From assembly GCF_015667795.1 (NCBI RefSeq), contig NZ_JADPEL010000004.1:79451-143450 (forward strand): a DNA stretch of 64,000 bases, read 5' to 3'. The stretch is from Clostridium sp. D53t1_180928_C8 (GTDB lineage: Bacteria; Bacillota; Clostridia; Clostridiales; Clostridiaceae). The translations under genes and the position numbers were made by a program. Position 1 is the stretch's first letter; the number at the start of each line of letters is the position of its first letter. The notes under the pieces are model-generated. The model was given only the letters and a program-made list of their open reading frames with translations. It did no database searches and was not told where the DNA came from. Shown here one piece after another: positions 18,688 through 27,780 of the stretch.

Positions 18688-20817
18688 TTAAAATTTATAT
18701 TTAGCTTTAATGTTAATTCTTTCCTTTAAATTAATTTTAACACAAGAACTACCAACAAGTATATTAAATCCACCTGGTTCTACTACCCAGGATTTTTCTT
18801 CTTCACTATAAAATGCAAAAGATTTTTTATCTAAATTAATAGTTACTTTTTTACTTTCCCCTGGAAATAAAGAAATTTTTTCAAAGCCCTTTAATTCAAC
18901 ACTAGGTCTCTTTATACTAGATTCAATATCATTAACATAAATCTGAGCTATTTCAGAACCTTCTCTCTTACCTGTATTTTTTAATTTAAAAGATACCTTA
19001 GCATTTATTTCATCATTTTTTTCAATAACCTCTACATTTATATCATCATATTTAAATTCTGTATAAGAAAGTCCATGTCCAAATGCAAATTGAGGTTCAA
19101 TATCATAGCTAGTAAAATACCTATAACCTACAAATATTCCCTCATTATATCTTACTTGTTTCCCTCCTGGGAATTCTCCAATGCTATGTGCAGGTGAATC
19201 TTCTAGCTTTTTAGGCATCGTAACTGTTAATTTCCCTGAAGGATTCACATCTCCAAATAAAACTTCAGCTAAAGCTCTTCCCCCTTCCATTCCATTATAA
19301 GAAACATTGACTAATGCTTTAGACTTTTCTGCCCAATCACTCATATCAACTGGGGAACCTGTAGTTATAACAATCACAGTATTTGGATTTACTTCTAATA
19401 AGCTATTAATAATTTCATCTTGCTCATATGGAAGCTTCATATCAGTTTTATCATTGCCCTCACTATCTATATTAACTACAGTATCTGATTCTTTTGATGA
19501 CTGAAGTGCATTTTGAAATAATGAAAAATCTTCTTTAGTATGTTTTAATCCACCAACAAAAATAACAACATCACTATTTTTAGCTAATTCAATAGCTTCT
19601 AAATTTATAGATTCTCTTTCAATTAAATTATTCGTATACCCTTTAGCATAAGATACTTCTGCATTTCCACCTAATATCATTTTAATTCCCATTAATGGTG
19701 TTACTTCATATAATGACTTAACTTCAGCTGATCCACCACCTTCTGAATGTCTTATATTAGCATTTTGTCCTATTACAGCAACTTTTTTTACCTTCTTACT
19801 TAAAGGTAAAATATTCTCTTCATTTTTTAATAAAACAACTGCTTCTCTAGCTATATCTAAAGTTTTTTCTCTACTTTCAAACGAGTTATATTCTCCCGAT
19901 TTTCTATCTTCAGAGAACATATTTAATCTGTACATTAACTTTAATATTTTTCTAACCTTTTCATCTATTAATTCTTCCTTTACTTGTCCTTCTCTAACTG
20001 CATTAATTAAAGGATTTGCAAAGAAATACTCATCAAAATTATCAGTTACAGACATTTCTATATCCATCCCTGCTTCTGCTGCTAATTTTGTATCACTAAT
20101 AGCACTCCAGTCTGATACTAATACACCATCATATCCCCATTCTTTTTCTAATACATCCCTTAATAACCACTTGTTATGAGAACAATGTAATCCCCAAAGC
20201 TTGTTATATGCAGACATTATAGAATAAGAGTTTCCTTCTTTAACTGCAGCCTCAAATGCTGGTAAGTATATTTCTCTTACTGCTCTTTCATTAATTACAA
20301 CATCTACATTTAATCTTTCAGTTTCTTGACTATTAACTGCAAAATGTTTTACACAAGCTGCAACATCATTTTCCTGCACACCTTTAATATAAGGTACTGC
20401 TAATTGTGCTGTTAAATATGGATCTTCTGACATATACTCAAAATTTCTTCCACCTAATGGACTTCTTACTATATTAATTCCTGGTGCTAAAATTATATCT
20501 TTTCCTCTACCTCTAGCTTCTTTACCAAGGATATCTCCTGACTCATAAGCTAACTTTCTATTCCATGTGCAAGCAAGTGCTGAAATTGATGGTAAATAAG
20601 TTACATAATCATCTGTATTTCCTACTGGCATCCAGCTTTCATTAGGAAATTCATTTCTTACACCCATAGGACCATCTGACATATACAATGAAGGTATTCC
20701 TAACCTTTCTACACTGCCATTTCTAAATAATCCAGCAGCATGAACCATTGCTACTTTTTCTTCTAACTTTAACTCTGATACTATTTCTTCTATCTTCTCA
20801 TAATTTATTTTTTCCAT
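18688..20817 (-). CDS. Cytoplasmic GH3 glycosidase, probably beta-glucosidase
   Basis: 709 residues with GGAGGGAG before the ATG. The GH3 N-terminal barrel contains ARGRGKDIILAPGINIVRSP, KHFAVNSQE, and the nucleophile Asp in LVSDWSAI (about residue 233). The GH3 C-terminal domain and a fibronectin-III-like domain follow (FGHGLSYTEF, RPSVELKGFEKISLFPGES). No secretion signal is visible. Most relatives with this layout are beta-glucosidases; beta-xylosidase or alpha-L-arabinopyranosidase cannot be excluded. Between the alpha-xylosidase and the alpha-fucosidase, a beta-glucosidase would cleave the glucan backbone once side chains are removed. Confidence 0.9.
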   Translation of the reverse strand: MEKINYEKIEEIVSELKLEEKVAMVHAAGLFRNGSVERLGIPSLYMSDGPMGVRNEFPNESWMPVGNTDDYVTYLPSISALACTWNRKLAYESGDILGKEARGRGKDIILAPGINIVRSPLGGRNFEYMSEDPYLTAQLAVPYIKGVQENDVAACVKHFAVNSQETERLNVDVVINERAVREIYLPAFEAAVKEGNSYSIMSAYNKLWGLHCSHNKWLLRDVLEKEWGYDGVLVSDWSAISDTKLAAEAGMDIEMSVTDNFDEYFFANPLINAVREGQVKEELIDEKVRKILKLMYRLNMFSEDRKSGEYNSFESREKTLDIAREAVVLLKNEENILPLSKKVKKVAVIGQNANIRHSEGGGSAEVKSLYEVTPLMGIKMILGGNAEVSYAKGYTNNLIERESINLEAIELAKNSDVVIFVGGLKHTKEDFSLFQNALQSSKESDTVVNIDSEGNDKTDMKLPYEQDEIINSLLEVNPNTVIVITTGSPVDMSDWAEKSKALVNVSYNGMEGGRALAEVLFGDVNPSGKLTVTMPKKLEDSPAHSIGEFPGGKQVRYNEGIFVGYRYFTSYDIEPQFAFGHGLSYTEFKYDDINVEVIEKNDEINAKVSFKLKNTGKREGSEIAQIYVNDIESSIKRPSVELKGFEKISLFPGESKKVTINLDKKSFAFYSEEEKSWVVEPGGFNILVGSSCVKINLKERINIKAKYKF

Positions 20818-20863
20818 TACTAATCTCCCTCCAGCTTAAAAAAATTAAGAGCTAAAGCTTAAG

Positions 20864-20889
20864 AAAGAAAGCTGAGCCCAGCTTTCTTT
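20864..20889 (-). terminator. Hairpin between the GH31 and GH3 genes
   Basis: An 11-bp perfect stem (20864-20874 with 20879-20889) with a 4-base loop and pyrimidine tracts on both sides. It may attenuate read-through from GH31 into GH3. The rest of this spacer is a purine-rich, imperfectly repetitive stretch on the minus strand. Confidence 0.55.
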
Positions 20890-20962
20890 TTCTTCTCAAC
20901 CTTTAACTCTCTAACTTTTCACTCTTCACTTTTAACTATTTATAAAATTCTAAGTTAAAATT

Positions 20963-23314
20963 TTACTTTAACTTACAAACTATTTTACTTCCATTTCCAA
21001 TAGATATAAGCTTAATACCCTTTTGAGTTAATTCAACTTTTGCTCCATCTACATTTGAAACTTCTGTAATACCTCTAAGTATTATTGAATAAGAATCTTT
21101 AGCTTCAACATTAAATTCAATTGTATTTTCATTTTTTAATGCTGTAGCAGTTAATACTACTTTAGACTCTTTATCTAGTACTGTAACATTAGCTTCTTTT
21201 CCGTTTACTAATTCAAATACTTCTAAAGAAACATCTTTTCCAAAGTCATAATCAGGCACAGTATTATTAGCACCTACTGCAACTATGCTGTTTTCCTTAA
21301 CCATCATTGGAATACTTAAATATCCATGCTTCTCAGTTATCCATCTTCCACCTTCATGTTTTTCTCCTGTTATGAAGTTTGTCCATGTTCCTTGTGGTAA
21401 ATAGTATTCTGCAATACCTTCTTCATTAAATATTGGTGCTACTAATATTGAATCACCTAACATATATTGTCTATCTAAATATCTACAAGCTGGATCATTT
21501 TGATTTTCTAAAATCATAGCTCTCATTGTTGGAATACCCTTTGTAGCTGCATCATTTGCAGTTTTGAAAAGGTAAGGCATTATACTACATTTTAAATTAG
21601 TAAAGAATTTAACTACATCACAAGCCTCTTCATCATAAATCCATGGCACTCTATAAGAAGTACTTCCATGTAATCTACTATGTGATGATAATAATCCAAA
21701 TGCTGCCCATCTCTTATAAACATCTGGTGTTGATGTACTTTCAAATCCACCAATATCATGACTCCAGAATCCGAAGCCTGAAAGACAAAGTGATAATCCC
21801 CCTCTTAAGCTTTCTGCCATAGATTCATATTCTGATGTACAATCACCACCCCAATGTACAGGGAATTGTTGCCCACCTGCCGTTGCTGATCTAGCAAATA
21901 ATACTGCCTCATTTTCACCTTTAACTTCTTTAATTACATCAAATACAACTTTGTTATAAATTTGTGTATAGTAATTATGCATCTTAACTGAATCAGATCC
22001 ATCAAAGTATGTGCAATCTACCGGTATTCTTTCGCCAAAGTCAGTTTTGAAACAATCTACTCCCATTTCCATTAAATCTCTTAACTTATCAGCGTACCAT
22101 CTGCAAGCATCTGCATTAGTAAAATCTACTATAGCCATTCCTGGTTGCCACATGTCCCATTGCCATACATCTCCATTTGGCCTCTTTATAAAGTAACCAT
22201 TATCTCTACCCTCTTCAAATAATGGAGATTCTTGAGCTATATATGGATTGATCCATACACAAATCTTTAATCCTTTTGCTTTTAATCTTTCAAGCATGCC
22301 TTTTGGATCTGGGAATACTTCATTATCCCATTCAAAATTACACCAATTAAATCCCTTCATCCAGAAGCAATCAAAATGGAATACATGAAGTGGAATATTC
22401 CTTTCTGCCATTCCATCAACAAACTGAGTTACTGTCTTTTCATCATAATTAGTTGTAAATGATGTTGTAAGCCATAATCCAAATGACCATGCAGGTGGAA
22501 GTGCTGGCTTTCCTGTTAATGAAGTATAGTTTTCTAAAACCTCCTTCATATCATCACCAGTTATAATAAAGTAATCTAAGCACTCTCCTGGAACACTAAA
22601 TTGTACTTTTGTAACTAATTCTGAACCTACTTCAAATGATACTCTTTCTGGATGATTTACAAATACTCCATATCCTTTATTAGTAATATAGAATGGTATA
22701 TTCTTATAACTTTGTTCAGTGCTTGTTCCACCATCTTCATTCCAACAATCTATAGTTTGTCCATTCTTAACAAATGGTGTGAATCTCTCACCTAATCCAT
22801 ATACAGCTTCACCAACAGATAAAGATAATTGATCTCTCATGAAAGTTTCCATCCCTTCATTACTTAAGAACTTTCCACCTTCTTCTTTATAATAAGCTGA
22901 GCTTCTATTTGCACTCTTAGTTAGGAATTTATCTCCATTAAAGAATTCCATACTAAAGAAATCTTTATTTATATTTACTTTTAAATCGCCTGATTTTACT
23001 GTAATAATTTCATCATTTTCATATATTTCAGGTTTTAAATTATTATCCTCACATATTTCAAATTCTGGACCATTATTTTTAGTTCCCATATAATGATAGG
23101 CTCTTACTCTTAATATATTTTTCATTGGAGAAGATATTTTATAAGTAATAACTGGTCCTCCTAGCGTATCTCCTCTATGATTTATTCTGTTACATGGAGC
23201 ATGAAGTGTTAAAAGGTTTTCCTCTATCTTACTGCTATAAACTTCTTGTGGACTATATCTAACTATTCCATCTTTATTTAACCAACATCCATTACTGAAT
23301 TTCATTTTTTTCAC
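20963..23314 (-). CDS. yicI: GH31 alpha-xylosidase (YicI-like)
   Basis: 783 residues with AAGGAGTG before the ATG and no signal peptide. The catalytic block FKTDFGERIP (nucleophile Asp near residue 424) followed by DCTYFDGSD and KMHNYYTQIYN is the pattern of E. coli YicI. The acid/base Asp lies in HWGGDC (about residue 490). N- and C-terminal beta-sandwich domains flank the barrel. Family knowledge: YicI-type enzymes release alpha-1,6-xylose from the non-reducing end of isoprimeverose-type oligosaccharides, the signature step of xyloglucan breakdown. It is the first gene of the glycosidase group and has its own promoter region upstream. Confidence 0.93.
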   Translation of the reverse strand: MKKMKFSNGCWLNKDGIVRYSPQEVYSSKIEENLLTLHAPCNRINHRGDTLGGPVITYKISSPMKNILRVRAYHYMGTKNNGPEFEICEDNNLKPEIYENDEIITVKSGDLKVNINKDFFSMEFFNGDKFLTKSANRSSAYYKEEGGKFLSNEGMETFMRDQLSLSVGEAVYGLGERFTPFVKNGQTIDCWNEDGGTSTEQSYKNIPFYITNKGYGVFVNHPERVSFEVGSELVTKVQFSVPGECLDYFIITGDDMKEVLENYTSLTGKPALPPAWSFGLWLTTSFTTNYDEKTVTQFVDGMAERNIPLHVFHFDCFWMKGFNWCNFEWDNEVFPDPKGMLERLKAKGLKICVWINPYIAQESPLFEEGRDNGYFIKRPNGDVWQWDMWQPGMAIVDFTNADACRWYADKLRDLMEMGVDCFKTDFGERIPVDCTYFDGSDSVKMHNYYTQIYNKVVFDVIKEVKGENEAVLFARSATAGGQQFPVHWGGDCTSEYESMAESLRGGLSLCLSGFGFWSHDIGGFESTSTPDVYKRWAAFGLLSSHSRLHGSTSYRVPWIYDEEACDVVKFFTNLKCSIMPYLFKTANDAATKGIPTMRAMILENQNDPACRYLDRQYMLGDSILVAPIFNEEGIAEYYLPQGTWTNFITGEKHEGGRWITEKHGYLSIPMMVKENSIVAVGANNTVPDYDFGKDVSLEVFELVNGKEANVTVLDKESKVVLTATALKNENTIEFNVEAKDSYSIILRGITEVSNVDGAKVELTQKGIKLISIGNGSKIVCKLK

Positions 23315-23349
23315 TCCTTATGTTTATATAATATTTATTTTATAGGTTA

Positions 23350-23390
23350 ATTATAAGTTCACCCTTTGTAATCGTATACCGTAAAAATTT
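23350..23390 (-). promoter_or_regulatory. Putative activator-dependent promoter of the GH31 gene
   Basis: A TATAAT box on the minus strand (23350-23355) has only TATACG at the -35 position 17 bases away. Just upstream lies GTAAAAATT (plus-strand reading, 23381-23389), a motif shared with the importer promoter region at 27622. A poor -35 with a neighbouring shared motif fits activation by the AraC-type regulator YesN (inference). Confidence 0.4.
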
Positions 23391-23441
23391 CATATATTTT
23401 ATTGTAATAATTAGTGCTTTATTATACTTCTATATAATTAA

Positions 23442-23478
23442 AGCTATCATGTAACTGCAGTAGTTTAACATGATAGCT
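23442..23478 (-). terminator. Terminator after the Spo0E-like gene
   Basis: A perfect 11-bp stem, AGCTATCATGT (23442-23452) with 23468-23478, in the minus strand 28 bases past the small gene's stop. A TTTAATTATA tract follows. It separates the small gene from GH31. Confidence 0.55.
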
Positions 23479-23505
23479 CTAATTTTCCCCTTAAATATAT
23501 TCTTA

Positions 23506-23676
23506 TTAACTATATCTAATTCTATATCTATTATAATTACTCATTTGTACACTTGAAATTAGCTTATCTAACCTTTGGCTAAGGTTTAATGTTTCTAAAC
23601 TACCAATTCCATTTACTTCTATGCTTTTATGTAATAACACCTTAAAGACATGAATTAATATCTTTAATATATTCAT
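23506..23676 (-). CDS. Spo0E-like aspartyl-phosphate phosphatase (small)
   Basis: 56 residues from the ATG at 23676, chosen because GAGGGGAG sits 7 bases upstream; the open frame continues to 23691. The C-terminal half contains LNLSQRLDKLI, matching the SQxLD signature of Spo0E-family phosphatases. The preceding helix could form the two-helix hairpin typical of the family. Family knowledge: these proteins dephosphorylate the sporulation response regulator Spo0A~P. It lies between the sugar-binding protein and GH31 genes, where it could link sugar uptake to sporulation; this is inference. The call rests on one motif plus length. Confidence 0.6.
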   Translation of the reverse strand: MNILKILIHVFKVLLHKSIEVNGIGSLETLNLSQRLDKLISSVQMSNYNRYRIRYS

Positions 23677-23826
23677 TACTACTCCCCTCAATATTTATAT
23701 TAATATTTATTTTCAAGCTTCATTATAATATTTATATATATAATATTACATAGTATTTTTTTATTTGTTTTACACCAATAATTAGTTCTTTACTATTTTT
23801 TCTTTCAATCTATAAATAAAAAGCAA

Positions 23827-23848
23827 AAAGGAGCTAAATAGCTCCCTT
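23827..23848 (-). terminator. Terminator after the binding-protein gene
   Basis: A GGAGCTA/TAGCTCC stem (23830-23836 with 23839-23845) flanked by A and T runs, 8 bases after the stop of the substrate-binding protein. In minus-strand RNA it is followed by a TTTTTG tract. Confidence 0.7.
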
Positions 23849-23855
23849 TTTTATC

Positions 23856-25529
23856 CTAGTTCCATAATTCTAATCTTTCTTTAGTTAAGTTAGTCATTTG
23901 CTCATTTAATTTATCAACACCATAGCTTTCTAATGTCTTTTGAATTTCATCCCATGCCTTATCAAAGTTTTCTGGTTTTCCTAAGATTGCTTGTGTAACT
24001 GCCTGTTGAATATAGTCATCACATTTTTGTTGTATTATTGATATATCACTATCACTTGGAATAGTATATTGCCATACTTGTCCGTGTTTAGAAATTCCTA
24101 ATTCTTCTGAATCAGGGAACATTTCTGTAAAGTCGTTAACACCATATCCAGCTAAAGTTTCTTTTTGAGCGTCATTGTAGTTTGCAATAACATTTTCAAT
24201 AGTTGTTGTAGTATAAGAATTACCTGTTGAATCTACAGCTCCAACCCCCCTTTGTGGGAATGGATACACATAAGCACCTATACCTGTTTTCTTACCAAAA
24301 TCAGGGTCTGTATTCTTTTGTTCTTGAACTTCTGGTTTCATTACTCTCTTACCATCTTCAACTGTGTAATGCTCGCCTTCAATACCCCAGTTTAATAAAA
24401 CTTGTGCTTCATCAGATGCCATCCAGTCAAGGAATTCAAAAGCTCTTTCCTTATTTTCACAACTTTCAGAGATTGCAACTCCCCAACCTCCACCAAATCC
24501 ATAATTCTTTAAAGATTGGTCTTTATACTCATCACTTACTGTTACAGGTAATCTTGCATAAGTTAAACCTGCTTTTCCTTCAGAAAGTAAAGTTTTTTCA
24601 GCATCACTATAATCCCAAGCTGCATCAGATAAACCTACAACTCTTCCTGAAGAAATTTTTGCTTTATAAGTATCTTCTTTTTGAGTAAATGATTCTGGAT
24701 CTAATAATCCAATATCATTCATGTGATTTAACCATTGGAAATATTCTTTAATTTCTGGCAATGTGAATTTATAAGTAGTTTCTCCAGTTTCATCGTCCAC
24801 CTTGAATTGTCCATCATCTGGAATTCCTAATGCAGCAGATGCTATATTACCAGTTGTAATTAACCATCTCCAGTCACTAGCCATTAATGATAATCCTATT
24901 CGAGCTTGACCATCTTCTGTTGTTGGGTTTTCTTCAATATATTTCTTTATTACTTCTTCATAGTCATATATAGTTTTTATTTCTGGATATCCCGCATTTT
25001 TTAATACATCATGTTGAATTTGTAATGTTCCCCCTGGTTCGTATACCTCAGCACTTACTCCATAAGTACCTACAGTATATATAGATGGATCATCCTTACT
25101 AGCTCTAAGCCTATCTAATTGATCTCCATATAAAGCCTTAAGATTATCTCCACTTTCTTCAATCATATCATCAAGCTTAATAATTGCTCCCGCATCAATA
25201 AGCTTACCAGTGTCTCCTTTTGCATATATTAAATCTGGATATTCTCCACTTGCTATCATTAGAGGAATAGCTTGTGTATCACCAGCAACAGGATGTGTTA
25301 TTTCTAATGTTACACCTGTTAATTCTGTAATTTTCTTAGCAACATCATCACTAAAATCCCAATCTTCATTTAAATCACAGTTAAAGAATGTTAATGTAAT
25401 TGGTGTTTTGTCCATGCCATCTAATATTGGTGTATCACTATCTTCTGCTGACTTTTTTCCACAGCCTATGAAACAAGTTGCAGTTAATGTAACTGCCATA
25501 ACTAATGATAATAATTTACGCTTTCTCAT
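23856..25529 (-). CDS. LplA/YtcQ-type oligosaccharide-binding lipoprotein
   Basis: 557 residues from the ATG at 25529, which has GGGGGAT upstream; an in-frame upstream extension to 25556 has no ribosome site. A lipoprotein signal ends in FIGC with Cys about 24 residues in. The mature protein is a large extracellular solute-binding protein (TLTFFNCDLNEDWDF near the start; IPSDSDISIIQQKCDDYIQQAV near the end). At about 550 residues it matches LplA-type proteins, which bind oligosaccharides, rather than the ~400-residue maltose type. It is the third gene of the importer operon after two permeases. The likely ligand is the substrate of the GH31/GH3/GH95 enzymes, a xyloglucan oligosaccharide (inference). 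Confidence 0.9.
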   Translation of the reverse strand: MRKRKLLSLVMAVTLTATCFIGCGKKSAEDSDTPILDGMDKTPITLTFFNCDLNEDWDFSDDVAKKITELTGVTLEITHPVAGDTQAIPLMIASGEYPDLIYAKGDTGKLIDAGAIIKLDDMIEESGDNLKALYGDQLDRLRASKDDPSIYTVGTYGVSAEVYEPGGTLQIQHDVLKNAGYPEIKTIYDYEEVIKKYIEENPTTEDGQARIGLSLMASDWRWLITTGNIASAALGIPDDGQFKVDDETGETTYKFTLPEIKEYFQWLNHMNDIGLLDPESFTQKEDTYKAKISSGRVVGLSDAAWDYSDAEKTLLSEGKAGLTYARLPVTVSDEYKDQSLKNYGFGGGWGVAISESCENKERAFEFLDWMASDEAQVLLNWGIEGEHYTVEDGKRVMKPEVQEQKNTDPDFGKKTGIGAYVYPFPQRGVGAVDSTGNSYTTTTIENVIANYNDAQKETLAGYGVNDFTEMFPDSEELGISKHGQVWQYTIPSDSDISIIQQKCDDYIQQAVTQAILGKPENFDKAWDEIQKTLESYGVDKLNEQMTNLTKERLELWN

Positions 25530-25609
25530 TTTTATCCCCCTTAATTGTTCGACCATATTTTTTTATTGTATTATTTTTTAATAGATAATTCAAAACAAAT
25601 TATCTAATT

Positions 25610-26494
25610 TTAGCTTTTTACTGCACCTAAAGTCATTCCTGAAACAAAATACTTTTGTACAAACGGATATACTAAAAGTATAGGAACTGTTGCAACCATT
25701 GTAATTGCCATTTTAATTGATTGTGGATTTGATTTACTAGCATTTTGTAATAATGGATTATTAACATCTACATTAGAGCTTGCATTATCAATAATTTTCA
25801 TTAATTCATATTGTAATGTTGTCATACTAGCATTTCCTCTTGCATAAAGGTAAGTATCAAACCAGCTATTCCATTGTCCAACTGCTATAAATAATGCTAT
25901 TGTTGCTACAACTGGTAAACATAACGGCATTACTATTTTATAGAATGTTACCCAGTCGTTAGCTCCATCAACTTTTGCTGATTCATAAAGGGCTTCTGGT
26001 AAACCATCCATAAATGATCTCATAACGATAACATTAAATGCACTTATAAGACCTGGTAAAATATATACTGCAAAATTATTTATTAATCCTAAATTCTTAA
26101 CAACTAAAAATTCTGGAATTAATCCACCACTAACATACATTGTTATTATAAATAATAATGTAACAAATTTATTGAATATGAAATCTCTTCTACTTAATGT
26201 ATAGGCAACCATTGCTGTTGCTATAACTCCACTTACTGTACCAATAACAGTTCTTAATATGGAATTAAAGAATGCTAACGGAAGCTTACTACTACCTGAG
26301 AATACTTGCTTATAGTTATCCCAAGTAAATTCTCTAGGCCATATATATATTCCACCTTTTACTGTATCTGTCGCATCATTTAATGAAATTGCTAATACAT
26401 TTAAGAATGGATATAAAGTTATTACAATTATAAAGCACATTACTATTGTTAGTACTATATCAAAAACTTCAATTTTTTTTCTTTTCCTTTTCAT
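25610..26494 (-). CDS. Carbohydrate ABC transporter permease (LplC/YtcP type)
   Basis: 294 residues, six predicted membrane segments, AAGGAGG before the ATG. The cytoplasmic EAA loop reads PEALYESAKVDGANDWVTFYKIVMPL, here overlapping the coupling helix that docks with an ABC ATPase. The end FVSGMTLGAVKS is typical of this class. It is the inner-membrane partner of the permease encoded 50 bases upstream and of the binding lipoprotein downstream. No ATPase gene is present in the operon, so a shared MsmK/UgpC-type ATPase from elsewhere is expected. Confidence 0.92.
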   Translation of the reverse strand: MKRKRKKIEVFDIVLTIVMCFIIVITLYPFLNVLAISLNDATDTVKGGIYIWPREFTWDNYKQVFSGSSKLPLAFFNSILRTVIGTVSGVIATAMVAYTLSRRDFIFNKFVTLLFIITMYVSGGLIPEFLVVKNLGLINNFAVYILPGLISAFNVIVMRSFMDGLPEALYESAKVDGANDWVTFYKIVMPLCLPVVATIALFIAVGQWNSWFDTYLYARGNASMTTLQYELMKIIDNASSNVDVNNPLLQNASKSNPQSIKMAITMVATVPILLVYPFVQKYFVSGMTLGAVKS

Positions 26495-26544
26495 ATTTTC
26501 CTCCTTACTTAAATCAAATCATATATTTAGCTTTTTTATAATTT

Positions 26545-27531
26545 TTAGCTTAATAAACTACCTTCTCCATCATTAAATTTCTTAGATATTTTATTAGCAC
26601 CAAAAATTAATACTATACCTACAACAGATTTAAATATACCAATAGCTGTACCGAATGAATATCTAAACATTCCAATACCATAATCTAATGCATATTTATC
26701 AATAACTAAAGACTTACTTGCAACTATTGGATTCCCAAGTAGCATTTGCTTTTCAAATCCTATATTTATTAAGTTACCAATACTCATTATAAGAAGAACT
26801 AATACTGTACTTTTTATAGATGGCAATGTAATATTCCAAATTTGTCTAAGTCTTCCTGCCCCATCAACTTTAGCCGCATTATATAATTCTGGATCTATAG
26901 CTGTCATGGCTGCTAAATAAATAATTGCATTCCACCCCATTTCTTTCCACACATCTGAAGCTGTAACTACCCCCCAGAACATACTTGGTGTAGACATAAA
27001 TTGTATAGGATTATCTATTAAATTTAACTTCATTAATATTTCATTTACTATTCCTGATGATGATAGCATATTTGTAACTAAGCTTGCTGCAACAACCCAA
27101 GATATAAAGTGTGGTAAATAAGAAATTGTTTGAGCTGTTCTCTTAAACTTAGAAGACCTTATTTCATTTAATAACAATGCAAATGTTATTGATGCAATTG
27201 TTCCAAATACTAATCCCATAATACTCATTCCTAAAGTATTTTGAAGTGATTGATAAAATTGATCTTCCTTAAATAATGCTATAAAATGCTTGAAACCAAC
27301 CCATGTTTGATCTAAAAATCCATTTTGTGGTTTATAATCTTGGAATGCCATTGTCCACCCTGCTAAAGGAAGATATTTAAATATTATTACCCATATAACA
27401 AATGGTAATGACATCGCTATTAAACACTTTTGTTTTTTAATATTATTCCAAGTAATTTTTCTTTCTTTAGTTTTTTTAATTTCCCTTTTCAATTTTTTTG
27501 TACTATTAACACCTTCTGTTACTTGCACCAT
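26545..27531 (-). CDS. Carbohydrate ABC transporter permease (LplB/YteP type)
   Basis: 328 residues; first gene of the importer operon, with ATGGAGGA before the ATG. A basic N-terminal tail (KKLKREIKKTKERK) precedes six membrane segments. The EAA loop is DPELYNAAKVDGAGRLRQIWNITLP, and the LPLAGWTMAFQDYKP element is characteristic of LplB-type proteins. It pairs with the LplC-type permease. Regulation is probably through the upstream region with three CATG-centred repeats. Confidence 0.92.
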   Translation of the reverse strand: MVQVTEGVNSTKKLKREIKKTKERKITWNNIKKQKCLIAMSLPFVIWVIIFKYLPLAGWTMAFQDYKPQNGFLDQTWVGFKHFIALFKEDQFYQSLQNTLGMSIMGLVFGTIASITFALLLNEIRSSKFKRTAQTISYLPHFISWVVAASLVTNMLSSSGIVNEILMKLNLIDNPIQFMSTPSMFWGVVTASDVWKEMGWNAIIYLAAMTAIDPELYNAAKVDGAGRLRQIWNITLPSIKSTVLVLLIMSIGNLINIGFEKQMLLGNPIVASKSLVIDKYALDYGIGMFRYSFGTAIGIFKSVVGIVLIFGANKISKKFNDGEGSLLS

Positions 27532-27615
27532 TTATTCCTCCATTCCCTTAAGTTCTGTTGATACTCTTATTTTAGTCCCTCCCCCTATTTCTAGATACCC
27601 ATAAAAATGTATATG

Positions 27616-27691
27616 TTTTCATGTAAAAATTAGAGTATTTTATCAGAAAATACATGTAAAATTTAATATACTACATTTACATGAAATTTTT
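27616..27691. promoter_or_regulatory. Importer operon control region with three CATG-centred repeats
   Basis: Three related sites read TTTTCATGTAAAAATT (27616-27631), TACATGTAAAATTT (27651-27664) and ATTTACATGAAATTTTT (27675-27691, inverted). No good -35/-10 pair is visible for the minus-strand importer operon, as expected for an activator-dependent promoter. YesN binding is inference. The same region precedes the GH3 pseudogene on the plus strand. Confidence 0.4.
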
Positions 27692-27780
27692 AATGATAAA
27701 GCAGTCCACAAATCATGGTATTATTTTAAATTTATTTATATTAAGATTTGTTTAAACTACATTAATAGGAGGTTTATTTA

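Noticed and set aside
24227-24688. 153-residue plus-strand open frame inside the binding-protein gene
   Set aside because: It is antisense to a well-recognised lipoprotein gene, is Leu/Gln-rich as expected for a shadow frame, and lacks a ribosome site.
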